A stretch of 33,114 bases of DNA, from assembly GCA_025922915.1 (NCBI GenBank), contig JAICGY010000004.1, positions 1 to 33,114 on the forward strand. The letters run 5' to 3'. The DNA comes from Candidatus Methylomirabilota bacterium. Its GTDB lineage: Bacteria; Methylomirabilota; Methylomirabilia; Rokubacteriales; CSP1-6. Positions 1 through 8,288 of this stretch are shown in pieces; positions within the stretch are counted from its first letter, which is position 1, and each line of letters begins with the position of its first letter. Both the position numbers and the translations under genes were made by a program. The notes beneath the pieces are model-generated. The model was given only the letters and a program-made list of their open reading frames with translations, did not search any database and was not told the origin of the DNA.

Positions 1-80
1 ATCACGAACACCCGGTCGTCCCGGCGCATCTCCTCGCGGAGGGCGAGGTTGAGGGCTTCCCGATACGTCATCACGGCCAT
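1..80 (-). CDS. pdhB: Pyruvate dehydrogenase E1 beta subunit (N-terminal fragment, runs off the left edge)
   Basis: Only the first 26 codons are in the window, reading MAVMTYREALNLALREEMRR and onward. This is the typical N-terminus of the transketolase-like beta subunit of pyruvate/branched-chain 2-oxoacid dehydrogenase E1. The ATG is preceded by a strong ribosome site (AAGGAGGG about 7-8 bases upstream) that lies inside the end of pdhA. The gap after the pdhA stop is only 3 bases, so the two E1 subunits are co-translated partners of the alpha2beta2 thiamine-diphosphate enzyme. The gene is too short to tell pyruvate from acetoin or branched-chain substrate specificity; pdhB is the most economical name next to lipA and nuo. 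It was too short for the ORF track. Confidence 0.85.
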   Translation of the reverse strand, partial: MAVMTYREALNLALREEMRRDDRVFV

Positions 81-83
81 CCC

Positions 84-1094
84 TCAACCCTCCTTGAAGA
101 TGTCCGTGAGCAGCTCGGAGAGCGGCGGCTCCGGCGAGCCGTCCGCGAACGCCACCGCGTCGTCCACGAGGTCGTTCACGTCCTTCTCGATGCGCCGGAC
201 GTCCTCCTCGGTGAGGAGCCGGGCCGCCTGCACCCGGTCCCGGAAGAGGAGGATCGGATCCCGCTGCTTCTCCTTCTCGACCTCGTCCTTCGTCCGGTAC
301 ACCGCGCCGGCCGGGTCCCGCATGGAGTGGCCACGGAAGCGGTAGGTGCGGGCCTCGAGCAGCGCCGGCCCCTCGCCGGCGCGGGCGCGGGCGACCATGC
401 GGCCGACCGCCTCGCGCACGGCGAGCACGTCCATGCCGTCCACCGGCTCGCACGCCATGTTGTACGCCCGCCCGAACTTCCAGATGTCGGTCTCGGCGAG
501 GGCGCGCTCGACCGAGGTGCCCATCGCGTAGCGGTTGTTCTCGCACAGGAAGACGACGGGGAGCTTCCACAGGGCGGCCAGGTTCATGGCCTCGTGGAAC
601 TCCCCCTGCGGCACGGCGCCGTCGCCGAAGTAGCAGACGACGACCTGGTCGCCTCCCTGGTACTTGATGGCGAAGGCCACGCCCGTGGCCAGCGGCAGGT
701 GAGCCCCCACGATCGCGTGGCCGCCCAGGAAGTTGACCGTCCGGTCGAAGAGGTGCATGGAGCCGCCCTTGCCCTTGCAGAGCCCGTCGATGCGCCCGAA
801 CAGCTCGGCCATCGCGCGGCGCGGGTCGGCACCCTTGGCCAGGCAGTGGCCGTGCTCGCGGTAGGCGGCGATGGCGTAGTCCTCGCGGCGCAGCGTCGAG
901 GTGGCGCCCACCGCCACCGCCTCCTCCCCGATGTACAGGTGCAGGAAGCCGCCGATCTTGCCCAGGGCGTAGGCCTCGGCCGCCTTCTCCTCGAAGCGCC
1001 GGATCAGGACCATCCCGCGCAGGAGGGTCCTCGCCAGCGCGGCGTCGAGGCCCGGCGCCGCCGTCTTCTGTGTCGCGCTCGCCTTCTGCGCCAT
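84..1094 (-). CDS. pdhA: Pyruvate dehydrogenase (acetyl-transferring) E1 component, alpha subunit
   Basis: This thiamine-diphosphate enzyme subunit decarboxylates pyruvate and passes the acetyl group to lipoyl-E2. At 336 aa it matches the usual length of E1 alpha. The ThDP/Mg motif is visible as GDGAVPQGEFHEAMN (from about residue 157) closing with ENN near 185-187. The late loop YRFRGHSMRDPAGAVYRTKDE is the conserved region equivalent to the phosphorylation loop of E1 alpha. I prefer the ATG at 1094 because AGGAGG sits 4 bases upstream. The ORF track extends to a GTG at 1133 that overlaps the nuoK stop (GTGA) but has no ribosome site and adds 13 unconserved residues. The gene follows nuoK in the same operon and precedes pdhB. 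Acetoin or branched-chain dehydrogenase alpha subunits are close relatives and remain possible. Confidence 0.9.
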   Translation of the reverse strand: MAQKASATQKTAAPGLDAALARTLLRGMVLIRRFEEKAAEAYALGKIGGFLHLYIGEEAVAVGATSTLRREDYAIAAYREHGHCLAKGADPRRAMAELFGRIDGLCKGKGGSMHLFDRTVNFLGGHAIVGAHLPLATGVAFAIKYQGGDQVVVCYFGDGAVPQGEFHEAMNLAALWKLPVVFLCENNRYAMGTSVERALAETDIWKFGRAYNMACEPVDGMDVLAVREAVGRMVARARAGEGPALLEARTYRFRGHSMRDPAGAVYRTKDEVEKEKQRDPILLFRDRVQAARLLTEEDVRRIEKDVNDLVDDAVAFADGSPEPPLSELLTDIFKEG

Positions 1095-1129
1095 CCCGCC
1101 TCCTGGCTCGTCGGCTCGTGTGGCCTCGC

Positions 1130-1432
1130 TCACCAGCGCATGAGGTTCAGATCGTCGACCGACAGCCGGCGGCGCAGGCGGAAGATGGTGACGATGATCG
1201 CCAGCCCCACCGCGACCTCGGCCGCCGCGACGGCCATCACGAAGAACACGAGCACCTGCCCGTCGGGGCTGCCCAGCCGGTGCCCGAAGGCGACGAGCGC
1301 GAGATTCGCCGCGTTCAGCATCAGCTCGATCGACATGAACATCACGAGCGGATTGCGCCGGACGATGACGCCGACGACCCCGATCGAGAACAGCGTCGCG
1401 GACAGCCCCAGGTAGTACGACTCGGGAACCAT
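1130..1432 (-). CDS. nuoK: NADH-quinone oxidoreductase subunit K (copy 1)
   Basis: This 100-aa protein has three predicted membrane helices and is a small core subunit of the proton-pumping membrane arm of complex I (MrpC-like). The two conserved buried glutamates of the family are present, in [11 protein letters not shown] (second helix) and [11 protein letters not shown] (third helix). The C-terminal [18 protein letters not shown] is typical of the family. The ATG at 1432 is 4 bases after the nuoJ stop. A second nuoK is present at 32269-32568, so this genome carries at least two versions. No nuoL, nuoM or nuoN follows here; pdhA comes directly after. Confidence 0.95.
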   Translation of the reverse strand: MVPESYYLGLSATLFSIGVVGVIVRRNPLVMFMSIELMLNAANLALVAFGHRLGSPDGQVLVFFVMAVAAAEVAVGLAIIVTIFRLRRRLSVDDLNLMRW

Positions 1433-1436
1433 TGTA

Positions 1437-1928
1437 TTACGCCCGGCGCCGGGCGAGCAGCAGCACGCCCACCATGGCCGCCAGCAGCAGGACCGAGGTC
1501 AGCTCGAAGGGGAACAGGTAGTCCGTGAAGAGCAGCCGCCCGACGGCCTCCACCCCGCCCGCGGGCGGCCCGCCCGCCGCCCGCGGGGCGCCACCGCCGG
1601 CGACGAGGGCCACGAGGAGCACGAGGAGCACCGCCCCGACGGGCAGCGCCAGGAGCCGGGTCGGGCGCTGGGGGTCGGGCCCCGTCTCCTCCCGCCCCGG
1701 GATGAGGACCATGATCGCGAAGACGAAGAGGACCATGATCGCGCCCGCGTACACGATCACCTGGGCGGCGGCGAGGAACTCGGCGCCCAGGGTCAGGAAG
1801 AGCGCGGCGATCGAGCCGAGGTTGACGACCAGGAAGAGGGCGCCGTGGATCGGGTTGCGCCGGACCACCAGGCCGAGCGCGGAGCCGACGGCGACGGCGG
1901 CGATGAGGACGAAGGCGGCCGTCGCCAT
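1437..1928 (-). CDS. nuoJ: NADH-quinone oxidoreductase subunit J (copy 1)
   Basis: This 163-aa hydrophobic membrane subunit of complex I has about five helices. The diagnostic stretch is [28 protein letters not shown], the third helix that undergoes pi-bulge changes in complex I coupling. The ORF track shows a longer ORF (to 2237) whose N-terminal part is a shadow of nuoI. The real start is the ATG at 1928, which shares one base with the nuoI stop (TGATG). A Gly/Ala/Pro-rich loop ([15 protein letters not shown]) separates the last helices. A second NuoJ is encoded at 32568-33062. Confidence 0.93.
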   Translation of the reverse strand: MATAAFVLIAAVAVGSALGLVVRRNPIHGALFLVVNLGSIAALFLTLGAEFLAAAQVIVYAGAIMVLFVFAIMVLIPGREETGPDPQRPTRLLALPVGAVLLVLLVALVAGGGAPRAAGGPPAGGVEAVGRLLFTDYLFPFELTSVLLLAAMVGVLLLARRRA

Positions 1929-2476
1929 CACGGCGCCGGCATCCGGCGGTCGGGCGGGATCGGGACCGGCGACGTCGGGCGGCCGTCGCCGGTCGCCGGC
2001 TCCAGCGCGAGCAGCATCTCCTTGGTGTAGATCATGCCCCCCCGGCTGTAGGACGAGAACTCGAGGATGCCGGTGTCCATGCGGATGGCGTCCTCCGGGC
2101 ACGCCTCCACGCAGAAGCCGCAGAAGACGCACTTGCCGAGGTCGATGTCGAAGCGGGCCGGCACCTTCTCGATGTCGGGGTTCGGGTGCTCGGCCGCGAC
2201 GATGTAGATGCAGCGGGCCGGGCAGACGGTCTCGCACATCATGCAGGCGACGCAGCGCGGCGAGCCGTCCTCGCGGCGGACCAGCCGGTGCAGCGAGCGC
2301 AGGCGGGGCGAGTACGGGCGCCGCTCCTCGGGGTACTGGATGGTGACGGCGCCCCGGGCGTCGCGCCGCCCCAGCGCCCGCGCCACGTGGGCGCCCATGT
2401 TGCGGAAGAAGTGGCCCGCGGTGAGGACCAGCCCGCTCACCACTTCCGGCAGGTAGAGCCGCTGGGCGAGCTTCAC
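1928..2476 (-). CDS. nuoI: NADH-quinone oxidoreductase subunit I (two [4Fe-4S] ferredoxin-like subunit)
   Basis: This 182-aa peripheral-arm subunit carries clusters N6a and N6b, which pass electrons from NuoG to NuoB. Two ferredoxin motifs are visible: CVACMMCETVCP (C75, C78, C81, C85) and CVFCGFCVEACP (C116, C119, C122, C126). The N-terminal amphipathic segment (LPEVVSGLVLTAGHFFRNM) is the usual membrane-contacting helix. Translation starts at the GTG at 2476, which overlaps the nuoH stop as GTGA. The ORF track runs much further upstream in this frame, but that part is a shadow of nuoH. The C-terminal tail is Pro/Arg-rich and probably unstructured. Confidence 0.95.
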   Translation of the reverse strand: MKLAQRLYLPEVVSGLVLTAGHFFRNMGAHVARALGRRDARGAVTIQYPEERRPYSPRLRSLHRLVRREDGSPRCVACMMCETVCPARCIYIVAAEHPNPDIEKVPARFDIDLGKCVFCGFCVEACPEDAIRMDTGILEFSSYSRGGMIYTKEMLLALEPATGDGRPTSPVPIPPDRRMPAP

Positions 2477-3570
2477 GCCGGCCCCCCGACGAGCAGCAGC
2501 ACCGCCCCGGTGAGAACGATGTTGAGGACGGAGAGGGGGAAGAGCCCGAGCCAGCCGAGCCGCATCGCCTGATCGTACCGGAAGCGGGGCAGCGTCCACC
2601 GCACGAGCATCATGACGAAGATCATCAGCGAGACCTTGACGGTGAAGGCGCCCACCTGGAGCAGCACCACGAGCAGGTGCGGCAGGGCCAGCTCGGCCCC
2701 CCACGGGAACCGGAACCCCTCGGCGTAGAGCCAGGGCACCTGCCAGCCGCCCAGGAAGAGCGTCGTCGTGAGCCCGGCGATCACGACCGTTTCCAGGAAG
2801 TCGGCCATCGCGAACATGCCGAACTTCATGCCGCTGTACTCGACGAAGTAGCCGATGATCTCGGACTCGCTCTCCGGCGTGTCGAAGGGGATGCGCCGGG
2901 TCGCCGCGATCCCGGCCGTGACGAAGAGCAGGAAGCCGAGCGGCTGCACGAGGATGCCCCACGCGGGGATCCAGCCGAGCAGCAGGTCGCCCTGCCCGCG
3001 GACGATCGTCTGGAGGCTGAGCGAGCCGTACCACATGATGACGCCCATGATGGAGGCGCCGATGGCGATCTCGGCGGAGATCATGAGCGCGGCCGCCCGC
3101 TGGCCGCCGAGGATCGCGAAGTTGCTCCCCGAGGCCCAGCCCGCCATCATCACGCCGTAGATGCTCAGCGAGAGCATCGCGAACACGTAGAGCACGCCGA
3201 CGTCGAGCGTCACTGCCTGGAGCGGGATCTCGCGGCCGGCGAGGCGGAGCGTGTCCCCGAACGGGATGGCCGCGAACGCCACGAGCCCGAAGAAGACGGA
3301 GACGAACGGCGCGAGCTGGAACAGGAACCGGTCCGCCCGCGCCGGCATGAAATCTTCCTTCGTGAGCATCTTGATGGCATCCGCCAGCGGGTGGAAGAGC
3401 CCCAGGAGACGGAAGCCGAAGATGGAGGCCCGGTTGGCCCCGATGCGGTCCTGCATGATGGCCGACTGCTTGCGCTCCACCCACGTCAGCAGCCCGCCCA
3501 TGTTCAGGATGAACAGCATCACGAACGCGACGCGTCCGAACGCGATCCCGAGGTCGGCGATCGCCGTCAT
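2473..3570 (-). CDS. nuoH: NADH-quinone oxidoreductase subunit H
   Basis: This 365-aa membrane subunit has about eight helices and forms the quinone chamber at the junction of the peripheral and membrane arms. Conserved family signatures are visible: TWVERKQSAIMQDRIGANRA near the N-terminus, GLFHPLADAIKMLTKEDF, and the acidic quinone-site loop RIPFDTPESESEIIGYFVEYSGMKFGMF. The ATG at 3570 overlaps the nuoG stop by four bases (ATGA). The giant 1292-aa ORF in the track is this gene plus an out-of-frame reading of nuoG and nuoF and should not be annotated as such. Confidence 0.96.
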   Translation of the reverse strand: MTAIADLGIAFGRVAFVMLFILNMGGLLTWVERKQSAIMQDRIGANRASIFGFRLLGLFHPLADAIKMLTKEDFMPARADRFLFQLAPFVSVFFGLVAFAAIPFGDTLRLAGREIPLQAVTLDVGVLYVFAMLSLSIYGVMMAGWASGSNFAILGGQRAAALMISAEIAIGASIMGVIMWYGSLSLQTIVRGQGDLLLGWIPAWGILVQPLGFLLFVTAGIAATRRIPFDTPESESEIIGYFVEYSGMKFGMFAMADFLETVVIAGLTTTLFLGGWQVPWLYAEGFRFPWGAELALPHLLVVLLQVGAFTVKVSLMIFVMMLVRWTLPRFRYDQAMRLGWLGLFPLSVLNIVLTGAVLLLVGGPA

Positions 3571-5216
3571 CCGGCGGCCCCCACCACGGCCCGGCGCCCG
3601 GGCGGCACCGGCGCCCCGCCCGGGACGGCGCCGGCCACCATCTGCCCGCCGTCGCCCACGGTGCGGTACGTCATCCCCGCGAAGGCCGGCACGGCGGACG
3701 CCAGCGCCCGGAACCAGTGCTCCGCCCGGGGGCCGGGCGGAGTGCCGCCGAGGGCGGCGAGGACGCGCCCGAGCAGCTCCCACGCCGGGAGCGACCGGCC
3801 GAGCGGCTCCAGGGCCGTGCGGAAGCGCTGCACCCGCCCCTCGAAGTTCGTGAGCGTGCCCTCGCGCTCCACCCACGTCGCCGTCGGCAGCACCCAGCGG
3901 GCCCGCGCGCTGGTCGCGCTGGCGACGGCCCCGGCGTAGATCAGCGTCTCGACCCGGCCGAGCGCCTCCGCGACCTCGGCCGCCGGCCAGCCCGCCGTGG
4001 TCAGGTCGTGATCGAAGACCCAGAGCGCCCGCAGGCGCCCCGCGCGGGCCGCGGCCAGGATGGCCGCCGCGTCGCCGTCCAGGCCGATCAGCTCGGCGCC
4101 GCGCACGTTGGGCGTGCGGTCGGCGCGCAGCAGGAAGTCGTCGCCGTCGGCGGGGGCGGCCGGCGGCACCCGGAACGCGACCTGGCGCACGCCCGCCCGC
4201 TCGAGCACCACCCGGAGGGCCATGAGGTCCTCGTTGGCCATGTGGGGCGAGGCGAGCACGGCGACCGCCTCGGGACCGTGCGCCCGCAGCGCGTCGGCGA
4301 CCGCGGCCACGGCCTCCTCCCAGCCGACCTCGACCTGAGCGGCGCCGGCGCGGCCGAGGGGCACGGGTAGCCGCCCCGGGCTGTCGACGACGCCGTGCTG
4401 GTCGTAGCGACCCACGTCGCACATCCACCACGCGTTCACGTCCGGGTTGAAGCGCGGCTTCAGCCGGGCCACGCGGCGCCCCTCCGCGTGGTGCGGCCGC
4501 CGCCGGTTCACGTGCACGTCGATGTTGCAGCCGCGCGCGCAGCCCGGGCAGACCGACCTCGCGGTGTCCAGGTACCAGACACGCACCTGGAAGCGGAAGT
4601 CGCGGTCGGTGAGCGCCCCCACGGGGCAGATGTCCACGACGTTGCCCGAGTAGTTGTTCGTGAGGTCCCGCCCGGGGAAGAGCGCGAGCTCCGAGTGGTC
4701 CCCGCGATTGAAGATGCCGAGCTCGCCGGTGTCCGTGATCTCGTCGCAGAACCGCACGCAGCGAGAGCAGAGGATGCAGCGCTCGGCGTCGAGGATCACG
4801 TGCGGCCCGAGCGGCACCGCCTTGGGCTTGTGGACCTTCTCGTCCACCATTCGCGGATCGTAGAGCCCGTGCTTCATGTAGTAGATCTGCAGCCAGCACT
4901 CCCCGGCCTGGTCGCAGACCGGGCAGTCGAGCGGGTGGTTGATCAGGTGGAATTCCATGATCGACCGCCGGGTCTCGCGCACCCGCTCGGTGTCGGTGCG
5001 GACCACCATACCGTCGGCGGCCAGGGTGTTGCAGGCGATCGTGGGCCGCGGCGTCTTCTCGATGTCGACCATGCAGAGCCGGCACTGGCCGGCGATCGAC
5101 AGGGCGGGGTGGTAGCAGTAGTGCGGGATCTCGATCCCGAGGCGGCGCGCCGCCTCGATGAGGTTGGTCCCCGCCTCGACCTCGATCTCCCGGTCGTCGA
5201 TGATCAGCTTCGGCAT
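3567..5216 (-). CDS. nuoG: NADH-quinone oxidoreductase subunit G (short form)
   Basis: This is the iron-sulfur subunit of the NADH-oxidising arm. The N-terminal [2Fe-2S] ferredoxin domain has C34, C45, C48 and C62 (N1b). Next is the His/Cys cluster N3 ligand set in HPLDCPVCDQAGEC (H94, C98, C101, C107). The N4 set begins CILCSRCVRFC (C147, C150, C153), with C157 and C197 nearby. A further CPGCARGC (C223, C226, C230) with C266 resembles the N7 or MopB-type [4Fe-4S] site. The rest is a reduced molybdopterin-oxidoreductase-like fold without cofactor. At 549 aa it is shorter than E. coli NuoG (about 900) or Thermus Nqo3 (about 780). The ATG directly abuts the nuoF TAG. Confidence 0.94.
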   Translation of the reverse strand: MPKLIIDDREIEVEAGTNLIEAARRLGIEIPHYCYHPALSIAGQCRLCMVDIEKTPRPTIACNTLAADGMVVRTDTERVRETRRSIMEFHLINHPLDCPVCDQAGECWLQIYYMKHGLYDPRMVDEKVHKPKAVPLGPHVILDAERCILCSRCVRFCDEITDTGELGIFNRGDHSELALFPGRDLTNNYSGNVVDICPVGALTDRDFRFQVRVWYLDTARSVCPGCARGCNIDVHVNRRRPHHAEGRRVARLKPRFNPDVNAWWMCDVGRYDQHGVVDSPGRLPVPLGRAGAAQVEVGWEEAVAAVADALRAHGPEAVAVLASPHMANEDLMALRVVLERAGVRQVAFRVPPAAPADGDDFLLRADRTPNVRGAELIGLDGDAAAILAAARAGRLRALWVFDHDLTTAGWPAAEVAEALGRVETLIYAGAVASATSARARWVLPTATWVEREGTLTNFEGRVQRFRTALEPLGRSLPAWELLGRVLAALGGTPPGPRAEHWFRALASAVPAFAGMTYRTVGDGGQMVAGAVPGGAPVPPGRRAVVGAAG

Positions 5217-6440
5217 CTATTTCGGGATCAGCGCCTCGAACTCGGCGCGGAACTTCTCGATGTAGGAGATGTAGGGGCCGACGGCCCCGTCGTAGAAGGC
5301 GCAGATCGTCGTGCCGGCGCCGCGGCGGGCCACGTCGAGGATCGTGTCGAGGTCCTCCTTGCGGCCGTGGCCGTCGACGATGCGGTGGACCATGCGGTAG
5401 ATCCAGCCCGTCGACTCCCGGCAGGGCGTGCACTGCCCGCACGACTCGTGGGCGTAGAACCGGGCCAGGACGAGGAGGGCCTCCGGGATGGAGACGCTCT
5501 CGTCCATCACCACGACGCCGGCGGAGCCGATCATCGAGCCGGCCGCCTTGAGCCCGTCGACGTCCATGGTGACGTCGATCTCGTCGGCGGTCAGGATGGG
5601 GGCGGACCCGCCGCCGGGGACGACGGCCTTCAGGCGGCCGGTGCCGGCGACCCCGCCCGCGAGCTCGATCAGCTGCCGCAGGGTGATCGATACCGAGGTC
5701 TCGTACACGCCGGGGCGACGGACGCGGCCGGACACCGAGTACATCCGGGTGCCGCCCTGCGTCTTGGTGCCGAGCCCCGCGAACCAGGCCGCGCCGCGCG
5801 CCACGATGTGGGGGACGCAGCAGAGCGTCTCGACGTTGTTGACGATCGTCGGCTGGCCGAAGGCGCCCTTGATCGCCGGGAAGGGCGGCTTCACCTTCGG
5901 CCAGCCCTTCTTGCCCTCGAGGGAGGAGATGAGCCCGGTCTCCTCGCCGCAGATGTAGGCGCCGGCCCCGCGGTGGACGATCACGTCGAGGCCGCGGCCC
6001 AGCAGCCCGGCGTCGTAGGCCTCGCGGACGGCGGCGTCGAAGACGCGCCAGGGTTGGACGTACTCGCCGCGGATGTACACGAAGCCGAGCGCCGACCGGA
6101 TGGCGCGCGCCGCGATCAGCATGCCCTCGATGAGGGCGTGGGGGTCGCGCTCGAGGAGGTAGCGGTCCTTGAACGTGCCGGGCTCGCCCTCGTCGGCGTT
6201 CACGACGAGGTACACGGGGCCCGCGTGGCCCTTCGGGATGAAGGACCACTTCATGCCCGTGGGGAACCCGGCGCCGCCCAGGCCGCGGAGGTTGGAGGCC
6301 TTGACCGCCTCGAGGATCGCCGCCGGCTCCATCTCCTGCGCCCGGGCCCACGCCCCGTAGCCCCCGGTCTCGCGGTAGCCGGCGAGCGTCCGCGCCGCCG
6401 GTCGGTCGAAGTTGCGGGACAGGATCGGCTCCGTCGTCAC
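5217..6440 (-). CDS. nuoF: NADH-quinone oxidoreductase subunit F (NADH- and FMN-binding)
   Basis: This 407-aa catalytic subunit takes hydride from NADH onto FMN. The glycine-rich nucleotide loop RGLGGAGFPTGMKW lies at about residues 52-65. NADEGEPGTFKDR (81-93) and CGEETGLISSLEGKKG (from 164) form the FMN/NADH pocket. The N3-type [4Fe-4S] site is ESCGQCTPC (C334, C337, C340) plus C380 in TTICAF. I start it at the GTG at 6440, which overlaps the nuoE stop (GTGA); the longer ORF in the track reads into nuoE out of frame. Its presence with NuoE shows that this complex I uses NADH directly, unlike the F420H2- or ferredoxin-linked 11- or 12-subunit forms. Confidence 0.96.
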   Translation of the reverse strand: MTTEPILSRNFDRPAARTLAGYRETGGYGAWARAQEMEPAAILEAVKASNLRGLGGAGFPTGMKWSFIPKGHAGPVYLVVNADEGEPGTFKDRYLLERDPHALIEGMLIAARAIRSALGFVYIRGEYVQPWRVFDAAVREAYDAGLLGRGLDVIVHRGAGAYICGEETGLISSLEGKKGWPKVKPPFPAIKGAFGQPTIVNNVETLCCVPHIVARGAAWFAGLGTKTQGGTRMYSVSGRVRRPGVYETSVSITLRQLIELAGGVAGTGRLKAVVPGGGSAPILTADEIDVTMDVDGLKAAGSMIGSAGVVVMDESVSIPEALLVLARFYAHESCGQCTPCRESTGWIYRMVHRIVDGHGRKEDLDTILDVARRGAGTTICAFYDGAVGPYISYIEKFRAEFEALIPK

Positions 6441-6916
6441 CGGAGCTCCTCGAGGATGCGGTCGACCGTCTCCGGCGTGAGGTGCAGCTCGTAGCGGTCG
6501 TCGACCTGCATCATGGGGGCGGCCTCGCACGCGCAGAGGCACTCCACGGACTGCAGGGTCACCCGGCCGTCGTCGCTCGTCTCCCCCACGTCGATGCCGA
6601 GCCGCTCCCGCACGTGCCGCAGGATGTCCGGCGCGCCCGCGAGGTGGCAGGACAGGTTGTGGCACACCGCCACGACGTGACGGCCCTTCGGCTGGCGGAA
6701 GTAGAGGGTGTAGAACGTCACCACCTCGTGCACGTGGGCCGGCGAGAGGTCGAAGAGGCCGGCAACGTAGGCCTCCACGTCGAGCGAGATCCAGCCGAAG
6801 GTGTCCTGGGCCATGTGCAGCACGGGCAGCAGGGCGCCGCGCCGGTCGGGGTAGAGCGCCTGCAGGCGCCGCACCTCGGCCAGCTGCTCCGGCGAGAAGG
6901 CGACGGCGGCGCTCAC
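6437..6916 (-). CDS. nuoE: NADH-quinone oxidoreductase subunit E ([2Fe-2S] N1a subunit)
   Basis: This 159-aa thioredoxin-like subunit is the partner of NuoF. The N-terminal helical bundle (QLAEVRRLQALYPDRRGALLPVLHMAQ) is followed by the thioredoxin-fold ferredoxin. The four ligands are C85 and C90 in CHNLSC and C126 and C130 in CLCAC. The usual glycine between the last two ligands (CLGAC) is here cysteine (C128), giving an extra thiol next to the cluster. The start is the GTG at 6916, overlapping the nuoD stop as GTGA; the longer track ORF is a shadow of nuoD upstream of that point. The neighbour order D-E-F is standard. Confidence 0.95.
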   Translation of the reverse strand: MSAAVAFSPEQLAEVRRLQALYPDRRGALLPVLHMAQDTFGWISLDVEAYVAGLFDLSPAHVHEVVTFYTLYFRQPKGRHVVAVCHNLSCHLAGAPDILRHVRERLGIDVGETSDDGRVTLQSVECLCACEAAPMMQVDDRYELHLTPETVDRILEELR

Positions 6917-8286
6917 CGGTCGAGCTCCCCACCGATCATGTTCACCGAGCCGAAGGTCGGGATGAGGTCGGCGACCATGCCCCCCTCGATCATCCGGTGG
7001 AGCGCGGCCATCGGGGGCAGGCAGGGCGGCCGGCACCGGACCCGGTACGGCCGGTCCCCGCCGTCAGACACCACGTAGAAGCCGAGCTCGCCGTTGGCGC
7101 CCTCGCTGGCGAAGTACGCCTCGCCCTTGGGCGGCCGGATCCCGTACCCCTCCATGATCAGCATGAAGTGGTTCATCAGCCCCTCGATCGATCCGTAGGT
7201 GTCCTCCTTCGAAGGCAGCATCACGCGCTTGTCGTCGGTGGCGACCCGCGCCAGCTCCCGCCGGTGCTGGCCGAGGAGGTTCGGGGAGAGCCGCAGGGGC
7301 ACCAGCAGCAGCCCCTCCGTCTTGCCCTGCTTGCCCTGGTCGACGTAGGCGCTCGGCTCGATGGGCCGTCCCTCGAAGTCGACGTTGATCGGGCCGCCGG
7401 GCATGCGGGCGAGCGCCTGCTCGGCGATGCGCATCGACTGCTCCATCTCCGCCATGCGCACGAGGTAGCGGGCGTAGTTGTCGCCCGCCGGCTGGGTCGG
7501 CACCTCGAACTCGACCCGGTCGTACGCCCAGTGGGGCTGGGCCCGGCGGACGTCGTAGCCCACGCCCACCGCCCGCAGCAGGGGCCCGGTGATGCCGTAG
7601 GCCGTGGTCTCCTCGCGCGAGAGGACGCCCACCCCGACCATCCGGTCCAGGAAGATCCGGTTGCCGGTCAGCAGACGGTGGACCTCGTCGAGGACCTCGC
7701 GCACCTCCTCGAAGGCCTTCGTCATCTTGTCGGCGAACCCCTCGGGGAGGTCCGCGCGCACGCCGCCCACGCGCGCGTACGAGATCGTCAGGCGCGCCCC
7801 GGTGACGTCCTCGACCAGCTCCCACAGGTACTCGCGGGCCTTGATCATGTACAGGAAGACGGTGAACGCTCCCAGCTCCATCGCGGAGGCGCCGACGCAC
7901 GTCAGGTGGTCGCAGATCCGGGAGATCTCGGCCATGGCGGTGCGGATGAAGGCGCAGCGCTCGGTCACCGCGATCCCGAGCAGCTTCTCGACCGCCGCCG
8001 CGTAGGCGAAGTTGTTGATGAGCGGCGAAACGTAGTTGAGGCGGTCGGTGTACGGGATAGCGTTGTTCCAGCCGCCGACCTCGCAGTCCTTCTCGAACGC
8101 CCGGTGGAGGTAGCCGATCTCCACGTCCGCCTTCCGGACGATCTCGCCGTCGAGCTCGGTGACGATCCGGATGATGCCGTGCATCGCGGGGTGCTGCGGC
8201 CCCACGCCGAGCTGCATCGGCTGGTGACCGGAGCCCGTCCCCGAACCCTCGCCCAGCATGAACTCGCGACGGACCGTCTCCGCCAT
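6913..8286 (-). CDS. nuoD: NADH-quinone oxidoreductase subunit D (49-kDa type)
   Basis: This 457-aa protein is homologous to [NiFe]-hydrogenase large subunits and forms the quinone-binding site with NuoB and NuoH. Family signatures visible are GPQHPAMHG near residue 29 (with the quinone-site His), EIGYLHRAFEK, WNNAIPYTDRLNY, GRPIEPSAY and, near the C-terminus, RPPCLPPMAALHRMIEGGMVADLIPTFGSVNMIGGELDR. The hydrogenase nickel-ligand cysteines are absent, as expected. The start is the ATG at 8286, two bases after the nuoC stop. The track extends the ORF to 8658, which is an out-of-frame reading of nuoC. It is a separate gene from nuoC here, not the fused NuoCD of E. coli. Confidence 0.96.
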   Translation of the reverse strand: MAETVRREFMLGEGSGTGSGHQPMQLGVGPQHPAMHGIIRIVTELDGEIVRKADVEIGYLHRAFEKDCEVGGWNNAIPYTDRLNYVSPLINNFAYAAAVEKLLGIAVTERCAFIRTAMAEISRICDHLTCVGASAMELGAFTVFLYMIKAREYLWELVEDVTGARLTISYARVGGVRADLPEGFADKMTKAFEEVREVLDEVHRLLTGNRIFLDRMVGVGVLSREETTAYGITGPLLRAVGVGYDVRRAQPHWAYDRVEFEVPTQPAGDNYARYLVRMAEMEQSMRIAEQALARMPGGPINVDFEGRPIEPSAYVDQGKQGKTEGLLLVPLRLSPNLLGQHRRELARVATDDKRVMLPSKEDTYGSIEGLMNHFMLIMEGYGIRPPKGEAYFASEGANGELGFYVVSDGGDRPYRVRCRPPCLPPMAALHRMIEGGMVADLIPTFGSVNMIGGELDR

Positions 8287-8288
8287 GG

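Noticed and set aside
1095-1133. GTG start of pdhA overlapping nuoK
   Set aside because: The overlap resembles others in the operon, but a strong AGGAGG sits just before the internal ATG, and the extra 13 residues do not look like E1 alpha.
2473-6351. 1292-aa minus-strand ORF in the track
   Set aside because: Only its last 365 codons (nuoH) are real. The rest reads nuoG and nuoF out of frame and is Arg/Gly/Pro-rich low-complexity, as expected of shadows in GC-rich DNA.
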